64,000 nucleotides of DNA from Bacillus dicomae (GTDB lineage Bacteria > Bacillota > Bacilli > Bacillales > Bacillaceae_G). The stretch lies in contig NZ_VHIV01000002.1 of assembly GCF_006494425.1 (NCBI RefSeq), positions 1,240,001 to 1,304,000 of the forward strand. Reading direction: 5' to 3'. Both the position numbers and the translations under genes were made by a program. Shown here one piece after another: positions 54,411 to 63,286 of the stretch; position 1 is the first letter of the stretch, and every line of letters begins with the position of its first letter. The notes beneath the pieces are model-generated. The model ran no database searches. It was not told where the DNA came from and saw nothing but the letters and a program-made list of their open reading frames with translations.

Positions 54411-55508
54411 TTAAACTCTTCTCCTTTTCCAATGCTGATAAAGTGTCATGTATAAGAGAAATACGACTGGGAATAGAAAAACGATAAAATAACTTGCAGT
54501 TCCCCAAAATTCTCGCAGCGCACTTATTTGGTAAGAGGAAGGGATATAAAAGAATAGAACGAAAATACACCCGAATAATAAAAACCAAACAGGTAATGAG
54601 CTCTCTTTTTTGTTAAGTAATTGATTGATTCCATCTGAAGCAGTAAAAATATAAGGAATGCAAGAATCAAAAATAATGAAGAGATAAAAAGATAAAAAGA
54701 TAATTTCAAACCGTTCAAGAAATGAAAAGTGAAATGGTGTAACAAGAGAAAGAGTAGGCCATAAAAACTTTGTTATACCGTCTGGACTAAAATAAACAAA
54801 AGAGACAAACGTGACTTGAAGATAAATAAATAGCGTAATCAAATTCGCAAGAACAATTCCTTTTTTTGCAGATGATTTATTACTGAGATAAGGATAAAGG
54901 ACAAATGCAAACTCAAATCCGAGAAACGCAATGATAGTTGATTTTACTGTGTTTAAAACTGGTATCCAGCCTTCTTTAAGAAGAGGAAGAAGATAAATCC
55001 AATGCCCATCTTTAAGCGGAATAAACAATAGAAAAGGCATCCACAGTGTGAAAAATACAGTGAAAACAGCGTAGCGACTTATAATAAGAACGCCTTTACA
55101 TGCGAGCATCAACATTGGAATAGATAGTAAAATCATAATTAAAAACATTGGAGTTCTAGGTAAAATCCAAATGTGAATAACGTATAAGAGGGAAAAAATT
55201 AAGGAAATAGCTGCAAGGACAGCATATAAAATCCAAAAAATCATTCCTACTCTTCCTAGCCACTTCCCAAGATAACGAGTCAGCACATCAAGTAAAGTAT
55301 ATCCAGGATGCTTCTCCATAATTTTCACAACACATAGACTGACTAAAGTAGTGATAGCGCATCCAATAATAATAGAAATCCATCCATCTGTATTCGCTCC
55401 TTGTGCAACTTCACGAGGAAGTGTTAGGACACCGAATCCTACTTGAACACCACTAATCGTTAAAATGTATTGAAATAAACTAACCTCCCTCTTAGCGCGC
55501 TTTGTCAC
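54411..55508 (-). CDS. Spore germination permease-like protein, GerAB family
   Basis: A 365-aa membrane protein with about ten helices, of the APC-related GerAB/spore permease family (starts with VGFGVLTLPREVAQ, then DGWISIIIG). In GerA receptors this subunit binds the germinant. It overlaps the A gene by four bases and is contiguous with the C gene, so the three are one translational unit. The germinant cannot be told from sequence. Confidence 0.93.
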   Translation of the reverse strand: MTKRAKREVSLFQYILTISGVQVGFGVLTLPREVAQGANTDGWISIIIGCAITTLVSLCVVKIMEKHPGYTLLDVLTRYLGKWLGRVGMIFWILYAVLAAISLIFSLLYVIHIWILPRTPMFLIMILLSIPMLMLACKGVLIISRYAVFTVFFTLWMPFLLFIPLKDGHWIYLLPLLKEGWIPVLNTVKSTIIAFLGFEFAFVLYPYLSNKSSAKKGIVLANLITLFIYLQVTFVSFVYFSPDGITKFLWPTLSLVTPFHFSFLERFEIIFLSFYLFIIFDSCIPYIFTASDGINQLLNKKESSLPVWFLLFGCIFVLFFYIPSSYQISALREFWGTASYFIVFLFPVVFLLYMTLYQHWKRRRV

Positions 55509-57043
55509 TTATCTTCCTCCATTTCTTCTATATCGCGTTGTCGATTCTCTTGTTTTAAGTTAAGGGATAGTGGGCGTTTCTTCATTATTTTCCATGGTAA
55601 ACGTACAAGAATATCTTTTAAATCCGAAGCAAATAAAGGAGAAAAAGGACTACCATAAGGAACACCGAGAGATTCCATGGAAAGTATATGAATAATAATG
55701 ATTGCCATCCCAACCATAATTCCAATGACACCAAATAAAGAGGCAATTATCATCATTGGGAATCGAAGAAGTCGAATTCCTGCAGACATTTCTAGGTTAG
55801 GGATGATGAAAGAAGCGACAGCAGTAATAGATACGACGATAACCATGACATTACTTACTATTCCTGCTTGAACTGCAGCTTGTCCGATTACAATCCCTCC
55901 TACGACACCAATCGTTTGTCCAACGGGACCAGGAAGCCGAACTGCAGCTTCGCGGAGCATTTCAAGTACTAATTCCATCAAAAGTGCTTCTAATATGGGG
56001 GGGAAAGGAATTTTAGCTCGAGATTCTCCAATCGTTAACAATAATTTAAGTGGAATCACTTCATAATGAAAGGAAATCATAGCAATATAAAGAGCAGGAG
56101 CAAAAATTGCAATAAATAATCCAGTGAAACGAAGTAATCGTATAAAAGATGGAATCATTGGTCTGAAGCTGTAATCATCTATCGTCTGAAAAAAAGCTGA
56201 AAAGGTCATAGGTCCTATTAATACGCCTGGTGAACGATCTACAACAACAGCGATTCGTCCATCCAGAATATGATGTGCCGTTGTGTCAGGGCGTTCAGTT
56301 ATTGATAATTGCGGAAAGAGAGTGTAGGAATTATCTTCAACAAACCCTTCTAATTCTCCGGTAGTAAGAATGGCATCTACTTTGATTGATTCGATGCGGC
56401 ATGCCATCTCTTGTACGACATCTTCGTTTACAATGTCTGCTAAGTACAGCAAAAAAACCTTTGAAGTAGCTCGTTCACCAACAGTGAATTCCTTCACTTT
56501 CAATTCGCGATTTGGAATATATCGACGAATAAGTGCAAGGCTGTCGCTCGCTACTTCATTAAATCCTTCGTGTGAGCTTTTTATGGAGCTCTCTGTTGTA
56601 GGTTCTTCAATGCTCCTTTTTGGTGCCGCTTGCGTATCAAGCTCTAAAGCGGATAGTTGCCCGTTTATAAATAAAATGCTTTTGCCGTGTAAAAGAGATT
56701 GTTCAATGTCTGCCCACTGTTGCACTTTTTTTATATTTCCGATAGAAACAGAGGATTCCCAAAAATCTTCTTCATTCCATTCTTTAAATAAGAGAGGACG
56801 AAGAATGTTTACGTTAATAACAGTTTTGTCTACAAGTCCTTCCATATAAATAAGTGCAGCTTCTTGTCCATTTCTTAATGGAAAAGTGCGTGTTATTAAT
56901 TCTGGAATACCGCTAAACAGTTTGGACAAGTGCTTTAGGTTAAGTGAAAGAGAAGAAGAAATAGGTTTTTTTAATGTATAATCAGCTTGCTCTTGTACAG
57001 AAAAAGATTTTTCACCACGAATCCATTTGTTAAAAGACCCCAT
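55505..57043 (-). CDS. Spore germination protein, GerAA family
   Basis: A 512-aa A subunit of a GerA-type receptor: soluble N-terminal domain (1 to ~270) and four to five membrane helices at the C-terminal half (LFIAIFAPALYIAMISFHYE; EMLREAAVRLPGPVGQTIG). GerA subunits form the channel of the receptor. AGGAGA precedes the ATG. The operon is divergent from the formate dehydrogenase cluster. Which named ger operon of the B. cereus group it is cannot be settled here. Confidence 0.94.
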   Translation of the reverse strand: MGSFNKWIRGEKSFSVQEQADYTLKKPISSSLSLNLKHLSKLFSGIPELITRTFPLRNGQEAALIYMEGLVDKTVINVNILRPLLFKEWNEEDFWESSVSIGNIKKVQQWADIEQSLLHGKSILFINGQLSALELDTQAAPKRSIEEPTTESSIKSSHEGFNEVASDSLALIRRYIPNRELKVKEFTVGERATSKVFLLYLADIVNEDVVQEMACRIESIKVDAILTTGELEGFVEDNSYTLFPQLSITERPDTTAHHILDGRIAVVVDRSPGVLIGPMTFSAFFQTIDDYSFRPMIPSFIRLLRFTGLFIAIFAPALYIAMISFHYEVIPLKLLLTIGESRAKIPFPPILEALLMELVLEMLREAAVRLPGPVGQTIGVVGGIVIGQAAVQAGIVSNVMVIVVSITAVASFIIPNLEMSAGIRLLRFPMMIIASLFGVIGIMVGMAIIIIHILSMESLGVPYGSPFSPLFASDLKDILVRLPWKIMKKRPLSLNLKQENRQRDIEEMEEDK

Positions 57044-57125
57044 GTATTCATTTTCTCCTTGTTATGTTTTATATGGGTTATTATGGATAGTTCCAAGCTG
57101 ACGTATGCGTAGTTTAAATTTTATA

Positions 57126-57173
57126 TTGTATATTTCCATCTTTAACGCTATAATTATAGTGTTAAAGATGGAA
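57126..57173 (+). promoter_or_regulatory. fdh promoter inside a 40-bp palindrome
   Basis: TTGTAT (57126-57131), 17 bases, TATAAT (57149-57154) form a good sigma-A promoter. A palindrome with no spacer covers 57134-57173, its centre in the -10; 19 of 20 base pairs match (halves TTCCATCTTTAACGCTATAA and complement). A dimeric repressor here would hide the -10. No matching regulator is recognised; a ModE-like or metal/oxyanion-type control is only a guess. Confidence 0.7.
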
Positions 57174-57339
57174 TCGTGATATGACCTGTTATGACTCTAT
57201 CGTTTTATTTATGAATAAATGGATTGGTATTTTAGCAAGATGTGCTAATAAACTACTCCACCATGATAATAACGTGCCGAAATGTGGTGCGTATATTTTC
57301 GTGGTGGAGTTTTTTTATTCTCAAAAAGGGGGAAAGACC
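57174..57339 (+). promoter_or_regulatory. fdh leader with intrinsic terminator (candidate attenuator or riboswitch)
   Basis: The leader of about 180 bases holds small hairpins (near 57206-57219; TTAGCA/TGCTAA at 57233-57249) and then a long terminator-like hairpin: ACTCCACCA (57255-57263) with TGGTGGAGT (57302-57310), an inner stem ACGTGCC/GGTGCGT, and a T run to 57317. The ribosome site GGGGGAAAG lies only about 14 bases later. Terminating inside the leader implies conditional read-through. I do not recognise a known riboswitch class. Confidence 0.6.
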
Positions 57340-60279
57340 ATGAATAACAACATGGTTCATATTACAATTGACGGAAAAAAGTATACAGCGGAGCCCGGTT
57401 CAACGATATTGGGTGTTATGAATGAGAACGGGATTGAACATCCGCAAATTTGTTACGTGCCAGAAGTAGATCCTATTCAAACATGTGACACTTGTATTGT
57501 AGAAGTTGACGGAAAGTTAATGCGCTCTTGTTCGACAGTAGCGACAGAAGGTATGAACATTGAACGTAATTCTACTCGTGCGAAAGAAGCACAAACAGAG
57601 GCGATGGATCGGTTACTAGAAAATCATTTATTATACTGTACAGTATGTGACAACAACAATGGGAACTGTAAACTGCATAATACAGCAGAATTAATGGAAA
57701 TTGAACATCAAAAATATCCTTATGAACCGAAAGTAGATGTAAGTGAAGTTGATATGACGCATCCGTTTTATCGCTATGATCCTAATCAATGTATTGCATG
57801 TGGTCAATGTGTTGAGGTGTGTCAAAACTTACAAGTAAATGAAACATTATCGATAGACTGGGAAGCGGAGCGCCCACGAGTGATTTGGGATGAAGGAGTA
57901 AATATTAATGATTCCTCATGTGTTAGTTGTGGTCAATGTGTAACGATTTGCCCTTGTAACGCTTTAATGGAGAAAACGATGCTCGGTGAAGCTGGATTTA
58001 TGACGGGACTAAAGCCAGATATTCTTGAACCGATGGTAGATTTAATTAAAGAAGTAGAGCCTGGATATAGCGGTATTTTTGCGGTATCAGAAGTGGAAGC
58101 GGCCATGCGTGATACTCGTACGAAGAAAACGAAAACAGTATGTACATTTTGTGGTGTAGGTTGTTCATTTGAAGTGTGGACGAAAGGACGTAAAATTCTT
58201 AAAGTACAACCTTCTTCTGATGCGCCAGTTAACGCAATTTCTACTTGTGTAAAAGGGAAATTCGGTTGGGATTTCGTAAATTCTAAAGAACGAATTACGA
58301 AACCTTTAATTCGTAAAAATGGAACGTTTGTTGAATCTACATGGGAAGAAGCATTGAATGTAGTTGCAAGTAAATTAGGATCGATTAAAGAAGAGTACGG
58401 TAAAGATGCTATCGGTTTTATTTCTTCATCTAAGATTACGAATGAAGATAATTATGTGATTCAAAAATTAGCTCGACAAGTATTTGAAACGAATAATATT
58501 GATAACTGCTCACGTTATTGTCAATCACCAGCGACAGACGGATTATTCCGTACAATTGGTATGGGCGGAGATGCTGGAACGATTAAAGATATTGCGAAAT
58601 CCGGTCTTGTTATTATTGTAGGATGTAATCCGACAGAAGGTCATCCAGTTTTAGCTACACGTATTAAACGTGCCCATAAATTACACGGACAAAAATTAAT
58701 TGTGGCTGATCTTCGTAAAACAGAAATGGCAGAGCGTTCAGACGTCTTTATTAGTCCAAAACAAGGGACGGATCAAGTATGGTTAATGGCTGTTACGAAA
58801 TATATGATTGATCAAGGATGGCATGATCAACAATTTATTGATGAGAATGTAAACTTCTTTGAAGATTTCAAAGAGAGTCTTACAGAATATACACTTGAAT
58901 ACGCAGAAGAAATGACTGGTATTTCAAAAGAAACACTGATTCAAATGACTGAAATGATTCGTGATGCAGATGGTACATGTATCCTTTGGGGTATGGGAGT
59001 AACGCAAAATACAGGCGGATCTGATACTTCCGCTGCGATTTCAAACTTACTACTTGCAACAGGTAATTATCGTCGTCCAGGTGCTGGTGCATATCCACTT
59101 CGAGGTCACAATAACGTACAGGGTGCTTGTGATATGGGTACTTTACCAGGATGGCTTCCGGGATATCAGCACGTTACGAACGATATGGAACGTGCGAAAT
59201 TTGAAATGGCTTACGGAGTAAAAATTAATAGTGAACCAGGTCTTAATAATATTGAAATGCTTCACGCAATTGATGAGGGGAAAATGAAAGCTATGTATCT
59301 TGTCGGAGAAGATATGGCTCTTGTAGACTCTAATGCGAACCATGTACATGAAGTGTTATCAAGCCTTGATTTCTTCGTTGTCCAAGACGTCTTCTTATCT
59401 AAAACGGCTCAATATGCAGATGTTGTATTACCAGCAGCACCGTCTCTTGAGAAAGAAGGTACTTTCACAAATACAGAGCGCCGTGTTCAAAGATTATATC
59501 AAGTTCTTCCTACTCTTGGAGATGCAAAACCGGACTGGTGGATTGTGCAGGAAGTTGCGAATAAATTAGGTGCAAACTGGAATTATAGTCATCCAAGTGA
59601 AATCTTTGCTGAAATGGCAAGTTTATCACCACTATTCTCACAAGCAAACTATGAGGTACTTGAAGGATGGAATAGCTTCCATTGGGGAAGTTTTGATGGA
59701 ACGAATACACCGCTTCTGTTCCAAGATGGATTTAACTTCCCTGATAAAAAAGCTCGTTTTGCGATTGCTGACTGGGTACGTCCGGCTGAATTCCCAGCGG
59801 AGTTCGATCTTCACATTAATAACGGTCGTATGCTTGAACATTTCCATGAAGGAAATATGACAAATAAATCAACAGGTATTCAAACGAAAGTACCTGGCGT
59901 TTTCGTTGAAATTTCTCCAGCACTTGCAAAAGAACGTGGAGTGAAAACAGGTTCATTAGTTCGTCTTGTTTCTCCTTTTGGAGCATTAAAATTACGTGCA
60001 CTTGTAACAGATCGTGTAAAAGCGAATGAGTTATATTTACCGATGAACTCTACTGATAATGAAACGGCAATTAATTTCTTAACAGGTCCTGCAGTTGACA
60101 TACGTACGAACACACCTGCTTATAAACAGACGAAAGTGCGTATGGAAGTGCTAGAAGTTGATGGCGAAAATCCGATGCCAAAAGCGAACCCACGTAATAA
60201 AAAACGTCACCCTCAAGCTGGTATTGAGGTACATCGTAAGTGGGAACGTCCAGGGTATGTGCATTTAACGGATAAGTAG
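57340..60279 (+). CDS. fdhF: Formate dehydrogenase catalytic subunit (YrhE-like, bis-MGD)
   Basis: A 979-aa soluble molybdo- or tungsto-enzyme. In order: an N-terminal [2Fe-2S] domain (1-80), His-Cys cluster region, two [4Fe-4S] motifs (CIACGQCVEVC; CVSCGQCVTIC), a third cluster CTFCGVGC, and the bis-MGD core. The metal ligand is Cys394 (NCSRYCQSP), so no selenocysteine. The residue after it is Gln395, where canonical formate dehydrogenases have His. The ATG at 57340 follows GGGGGAAAG; a frame from 57181 would read through the leader terminator. Followed by DUF1641, DUF2294, fdhD, moaA and a formate channel. Confidence 0.92.
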   Translation: MNNNMVHITIDGKKYTAEPGSTILGVMNENGIEHPQICYVPEVDPIQTCDTCIVEVDGKLMRSCSTVATEGMNIERNSTRAKEAQTEAMDRLLENHLLYCTVCDNNNGNCKLHNTAELMEIEHQKYPYEPKVDVSEVDMTHPFYRYDPNQCIACGQCVEVCQNLQVNETLSIDWEAERPRVIWDEGVNINDSSCVSCGQCVTICPCNALMEKTMLGEAGFMTGLKPDILEPMVDLIKEVEPGYSGIFAVSEVEAAMRDTRTKKTKTVCTFCGVGCSFEVWTKGRKILKVQPSSDAPVNAISTCVKGKFGWDFVNSKERITKPLIRKNGTFVESTWEEALNVVASKLGSIKEEYGKDAIGFISSSKITNEDNYVIQKLARQVFETNNIDNCSRYCQSPATDGLFRTIGMGGDAGTIKDIAKSGLVIIVGCNPTEGHPVLATRIKRAHKLHGQKLIVADLRKTEMAERSDVFISPKQGTDQVWLMAVTKYMIDQGWHDQQFIDENVNFFEDFKESLTEYTLEYAEEMTGISKETLIQMTEMIRDADGTCILWGMGVTQNTGGSDTSAAISNLLLATGNYRRPGAGAYPLRGHNNVQGACDMGTLPGWLPGYQHVTNDMERAKFEMAYGVKINSEPGLNNIEMLHAIDEGKMKAMYLVGEDMALVDSNANHVHEVLSSLDFFVVQDVFLSKTAQYADVVLPAAPSLEKEGTFTNTERRVQRLYQVLPTLGDAKPDWWIVQEVANKLGANWNYSHPSEIFAEMASLSPLFSQANYEVLEGWNSFHWGSFDGTNTPLLFQDGFNFPDKKARFAIADWVRPAEFPAEFDLHINNGRMLEHFHEGNMTNKSTGIQTKVPGVFVEISPALAKERGVKTGSLVRLVSPFGALKLRALVTDRVKANELYLPMNSTDNETAINFLTGPAVDIRTNTPAYKQTKVRMEVLEVDGENPMPKANPRNKKRHPQAGIEVHRKWERPGYVHLTDK

Positions 60280-60291
60280 GAGGAGAAAAAT

Positions 60292-60774
60292 ATGGCTGCA
60301 CCTATAAAAATAATTCAAAAACAAGAATTAACTGAGGAAGAAATAAAACAGCAAAAATTAGATGATTTAAAAGAGCTTCTAGCAAATAATGAAGAAGCTT
60401 TAAATCAAATGTTTAATATTGTCGGAGAATTAAATGACATCGGAATGCTAGAAGCTGCAAATTCTATGCTAAAGGCGAAAGAACCAATTGCAAAAATTGT
60501 TCTTGGCCAAGTGACTCGTGAGCCTGTTACAAATTTAATTAATAATATGATGGGGGCTGCGGGTGCTTTAACAGAACTTGATCCGGAGCTTACAAAAAAG
60601 CTTATAGGTAGCTTATTAGTAGGGCTAGAAGAAGGTAATGAACATCTAGAGAGTAATAAAAAAGTAGGGGTATTCGATCTTATGAAAGTGTTGAAAGACC
60701 CAGATATTAACCGTGCTATCGGGTTTGGGCTTCATTTCTTAAAAGGTATGGGAAAAGGATTAAAAGAAGAATAA
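60292..60774 (+). CDS. DUF1641 protein (YrhD-like), formate dehydrogenase accessory
   Basis: A 160-aa helical protein with the DUF1641 end (LKDPDINRAIGFGLHFLKGMG). Such genes stand next to formate dehydrogenase genes in Bacillus (yrhD with yrhE), so a role as subunit or assembly partner is likely, though unproven. It starts 12 bases after fdhF with an AGGAGGAG site. No membrane segment; the Gly-rich helix near 85-95 may pack against the partner. Confidence 0.85.
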   Translation: MAAPIKIIQKQELTEEEIKQQKLDDLKELLANNEEALNQMFNIVGELNDIGMLEAANSMLKAKEPIAKIVLGQVTREPVTNLINNMMGAAGALTELDPELTKKLIGSLLVGLEEGNEHLESNKKVGVFDLMKVLKDPDINRAIGFGLHFLKGMGKGLKEE

Positions 60775-60790
60775 ACTTCATGAAGTGAAT

Positions 60791-60832
60791 CTTTTCGCCC
60801 AAATGTTTGTACAAAATAGTTTGGGCGGAAGG
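60791..60832 (+). repeat. Hairpin between DUF1641 and DUF2294 genes
   Basis: CTTTTCGCCCAAA (60791-60803) pairs with TTTGGGCGGAAGG (60820-60832) with two G-T pairs. No T run follows, so it is more likely an mRNA stability or processing element than a terminator. Confidence 0.5.
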
Positions 60833-60890
60833 GTCATTTTGGTAAAATATATAATAAAGTAAAATGAGGATTTTTGGGAGGAATAATTGT

Positions 60891-61235
60891 ATGTCAAAAA
60901 AAGTACATGAATTTAATGATATGATTCGAAAGCTTCGAAAGGAACTTTTCGGAAAAGGACCAGAACGAATTCATACTGTTTTTGCTGAAAATATGGCGAT
61001 TGCGACTCTTTATGGAAACCTAACACCTACTGAAAAATTCATTTCTAGTACGATGGACGGTGCGGAAATGGTTCATATGGCTAGAACGAAAATGATTCAA
61101 GAAGTATATGCTGCGAATTCCCGTGAACATTTGGAGGAACTTGTTGGAGCGAAATTAGTGAACCTATTTTCAGATATGAAAGTAGAAGAAGATATTGCAG
61201 TTTCGGTATTTGTTTTTGATAAAAATATAACGTGA
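60891..61235 (+). CDS. DUF2294 protein (YrhF-like)
   Basis: A 114-aa soluble alpha/beta protein of the DUF2294 family (HEFNDMIRKLRKELFGKGPE, then SREHLEELVGAKL). In B. subtilis the related yrhF lies in the yrhDEFG formate cluster, so it may help formate metabolism or its control. The ATG at 60891 follows GGGAGG; an in-frame start 27 bases upstream covers that site. Molecular function unknown. Confidence 0.82.
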   Translation: MSKKVHEFNDMIRKLRKELFGKGPERIHTVFAENMAIATLYGNLTPTEKFISSTMDGAEMVHMARTKMIQEVYAANSREHLEELVGAKLVNLFSDMKVEEDIAVSVFVFDKNIT

Positions 61236-61251
61236 GAGAAGGATACTGATC

Positions 61252-62049
61252 GTGAAACCGATACAGGTAGAAAGAGAAATCTTTCGTTATGAACAAGGAG
61301 CGTTTAAACATATAGAGGACAGCATTGTAACAGAGTTTCCAGTCACGATTAAAATGAACGGACAGGAGTTTGTTACAATGGTTAGTACTCCAGAATATAT
61401 AGAGGATATGGTAATAGGCTTCCTAGCATCTGAAGGAATCATTCGGAAATATGAAGATATTGATGACATATGGGTACAAGAGAAAGAAGGATTTGTACAT
61501 GTCACAACGAAAAAAATAAACCCATATTACGAACAAATGCAAAATAAACGTTATATCACTTCATGTTGTGGTATGAGTAGACAAGGGTTTGTTTTTGCAA
61601 ATGATGCACTAAGTGCGAAAAAAATGAATGGTGTCCATGTACAGGTTGGTGCTGAAGATTGTTTTCGATTAATGAAAGAAATGCAGCAATCTGCAGAGAC
61701 ATTTCAACATACAGGCGGTGTTCATAATGCATCTTTGTGTGATGTGAATGGTATTTTGTTAAGTCGAATGGATATCGGTAGACATAATGCATTAGATAAA
61801 ATTTACGGGTATTGCTTAAAAAATAATATTTCTATAAGCGATAAAATCATCGTTTTTAGTGGTCGTATTTCTTCGGAAATATTATTGAAAGTTGCCAAAA
61901 TTGGTTGTGAAATCATATTGTCCAAATCAGCTCCAACTGAGTTGGCTTTGCAGCTAGCAGAAGAATTAGGTATTACTACGATAGGATTTATTCGGAATCA
62001 ATCCTTAAATGTATATACGCATCCAGAGCGTGTTTTAAATATAAAATAA
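61252..62049 (+). CDS. fdhD: Formate dehydrogenase sulfurtransferase FdhD
   Basis: A 265-aa protein that transfers sulfur to the bis-MGD cofactor to activate formate dehydrogenase. The motif reads SCCGMSRQ: one Cys aligns with the essential first Cys of the E. coli CxxC, while the second position is Ser. A nucleotide/cofactor-binding region follows ([25 protein letters not shown]). The GTG start follows GAAGGA. It lies 16 bases after the DUF2294 gene and 20 before moaA. Confidence 0.94.
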   Translation: MKPIQVEREIFRYEQGAFKHIEDSIVTEFPVTIKMNGQEFVTMVSTPEYIEDMVIGFLASEGIIRKYEDIDDIWVQEKEGFVHVTTKKINPYYEQMQNKRYITSCCGMSRQGFVFANDALSAKKMNGVHVQVGAEDCFRLMKEMQQSAETFQHTGGVHNASLCDVNGILLSRMDIGRHNALDKIYGYCLKNNISISDKIIVFSGRISSEILLKVAKIGCEIILSKSAPTELALQLAEELGITTIGFIRNQSLNVYTHPERVLNIK

Positions 62050-62069
62050 GTAAAAGCGAGGCAATAAAT

Positions 62070-63086
62070 ATGAAATCTGTCACATTAGACAAACTACAAC
62101 GTCCTTTAAAGGATTTACGTATTTCAGTTACTGATCGCTGTAATTTTCGCTGTCGATATTGTATGCCAGAAGAAATATTTGGTCCTGATTACTCGTTTTT
62201 GTCTAATGATAAAATTTTATCTTTTGATGAGATTGAAAGGATAACACGTATTTTCGTTTCTTTAGGTGTTAGAAAATTACGGATTACAGGCGGAGAACCG
62301 TTACTTCGAAGAGGTCTTCCGCAGCTTATCGAGCGCCTTAATAAAATAGATGGTGTGGAGGATATCGGTTTAACAACCAATGGATCGTTACTTAAAAAGT
62401 TTGCTCCTGATTTATTTAAGGCGGGTTTATCACGTGTGACAGTTAGTTTAGATTCCTTAGAAGAAGAGCGGTTTTTCTATTTAAATGGTAATAGAAGCAA
62501 AGTACAAAGGGTTTTGGAAGGAATACAGGTTGCAGCTGAAGTTGGTATGAAAATTAAAATAAACATGGTCGTACAAAAAGGGAAAAATGAACAAGATATT
62601 ATACAGATGGCGCAATACTTTAAAGAAAATAAGCATATTCTTCGGTTTATTGAGTATATGGACGTCGGAAATTATAACGGTTGGGAGTTAAGGGAAGTTA
62701 TCTCCAAACAAGAAATAGTAAATACGATTCATAAAGTTATGCCATTAGAACGTGTAGAAGCAAATTATCCAGGTGAAGTGGCTACTAGGTATCGTTATAT
62801 AGGCAGTGATGAAGAAATAGGTATTATTTCATCAGTAACGGATTCTTTCTGTTCATCATGTACGAGAGCCCGTATTTCTGCAGAAGGAAAATTATATACG
62901 TGTTTGTTCGCTTCTAAAGGAAATGATTTGAGAGAACTGCTTCGATCTGGATACAATGATGAGGAAATAACAGATATCGTAAGCAATATATGGAACAACC
63001 GAGAAGATCGTTATTCAGATGAACGCTTAAGTCATACAAGTAAAAAAAGAGCACCTAAAATTGAAATGTCACATATTGGTGGATGA
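62070..63086 (+). CDS. moaA: GTP 3',8-cyclase MoaA (molybdenum cofactor)
   Basis: A 338-aa radical SAM enzyme for the first step of molybdopterin synthesis from GTP. The N-terminal cluster is CNFRCRYC (Cys24, Cys28, Cys31), the C-terminal cluster CSSC...C ([15 protein letters not shown]), and the protein ends in the GG needed for activity. Placed with fdhD and fdhF, it supplies cofactor for formate dehydrogenase. AAGCGAGG precedes the ATG. A terminator hairpin lies 120 bases downstream. Confidence 0.95.
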   Translation: MKSVTLDKLQRPLKDLRISVTDRCNFRCRYCMPEEIFGPDYSFLSNDKILSFDEIERITRIFVSLGVRKLRITGGEPLLRRGLPQLIERLNKIDGVEDIGLTTNGSLLKKFAPDLFKAGLSRVTVSLDSLEEERFFYLNGNRSKVQRVLEGIQVAAEVGMKIKINMVVQKGKNEQDIIQMAQYFKENKHILRFIEYMDVGNYNGWELREVISKQEIVNTIHKVMPLERVEANYPGEVATRYRYIGSDEEIGIISSVTDSFCSSCTRARISAEGKLYTCLFASKGNDLRELLRSGYNDEEITDIVSNIWNNREDRYSDERLSHTSKKRAPKIEMSHIGG

Positions 63087-63209
63087 TATATAAGTGTGAC
63101 ACTATGATGGAGTATATACAAAATGGAATATGTGCAACGGTTGTAGATTTTCTATTTTATAGTAAAAGTGATGATTGATATCTCTGTAAAAGATGTGCAG
63201 AGAAATTAA

Positions 63210-63260
63210 GCAGCATTCAAAAACCTTTATTTTGAGGAGGTTTTTTGAAGCTGCTTTTTT
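63210..63260 (+). terminator. Terminator or attenuator between moaA and formate channel
   Basis: A long imperfect stem (about 63210-63226 with 63238-63254) and a T run; the channel gene starts 27 bases later. It may stop moaA transcription or attenuate the channel gene. Confidence 0.7.
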
Positions 63261-63286
63261 ATTTGGAGAAGATGGAGGAATTAGTA

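Noticed and set aside
57174-57320. Known Moco riboswitch in the fdh leader
   Set aside because: The gene context fits, but I could not match the conserved Moco core sequence, so only an unnamed leader element is reported.
57181-57339. Extension of the formate dehydrogenase frame to 57181
   Set aside because: It would translate through the leader terminator hairpin and adds residues unlike the family; the start at 57340 has a strong ribosome site.
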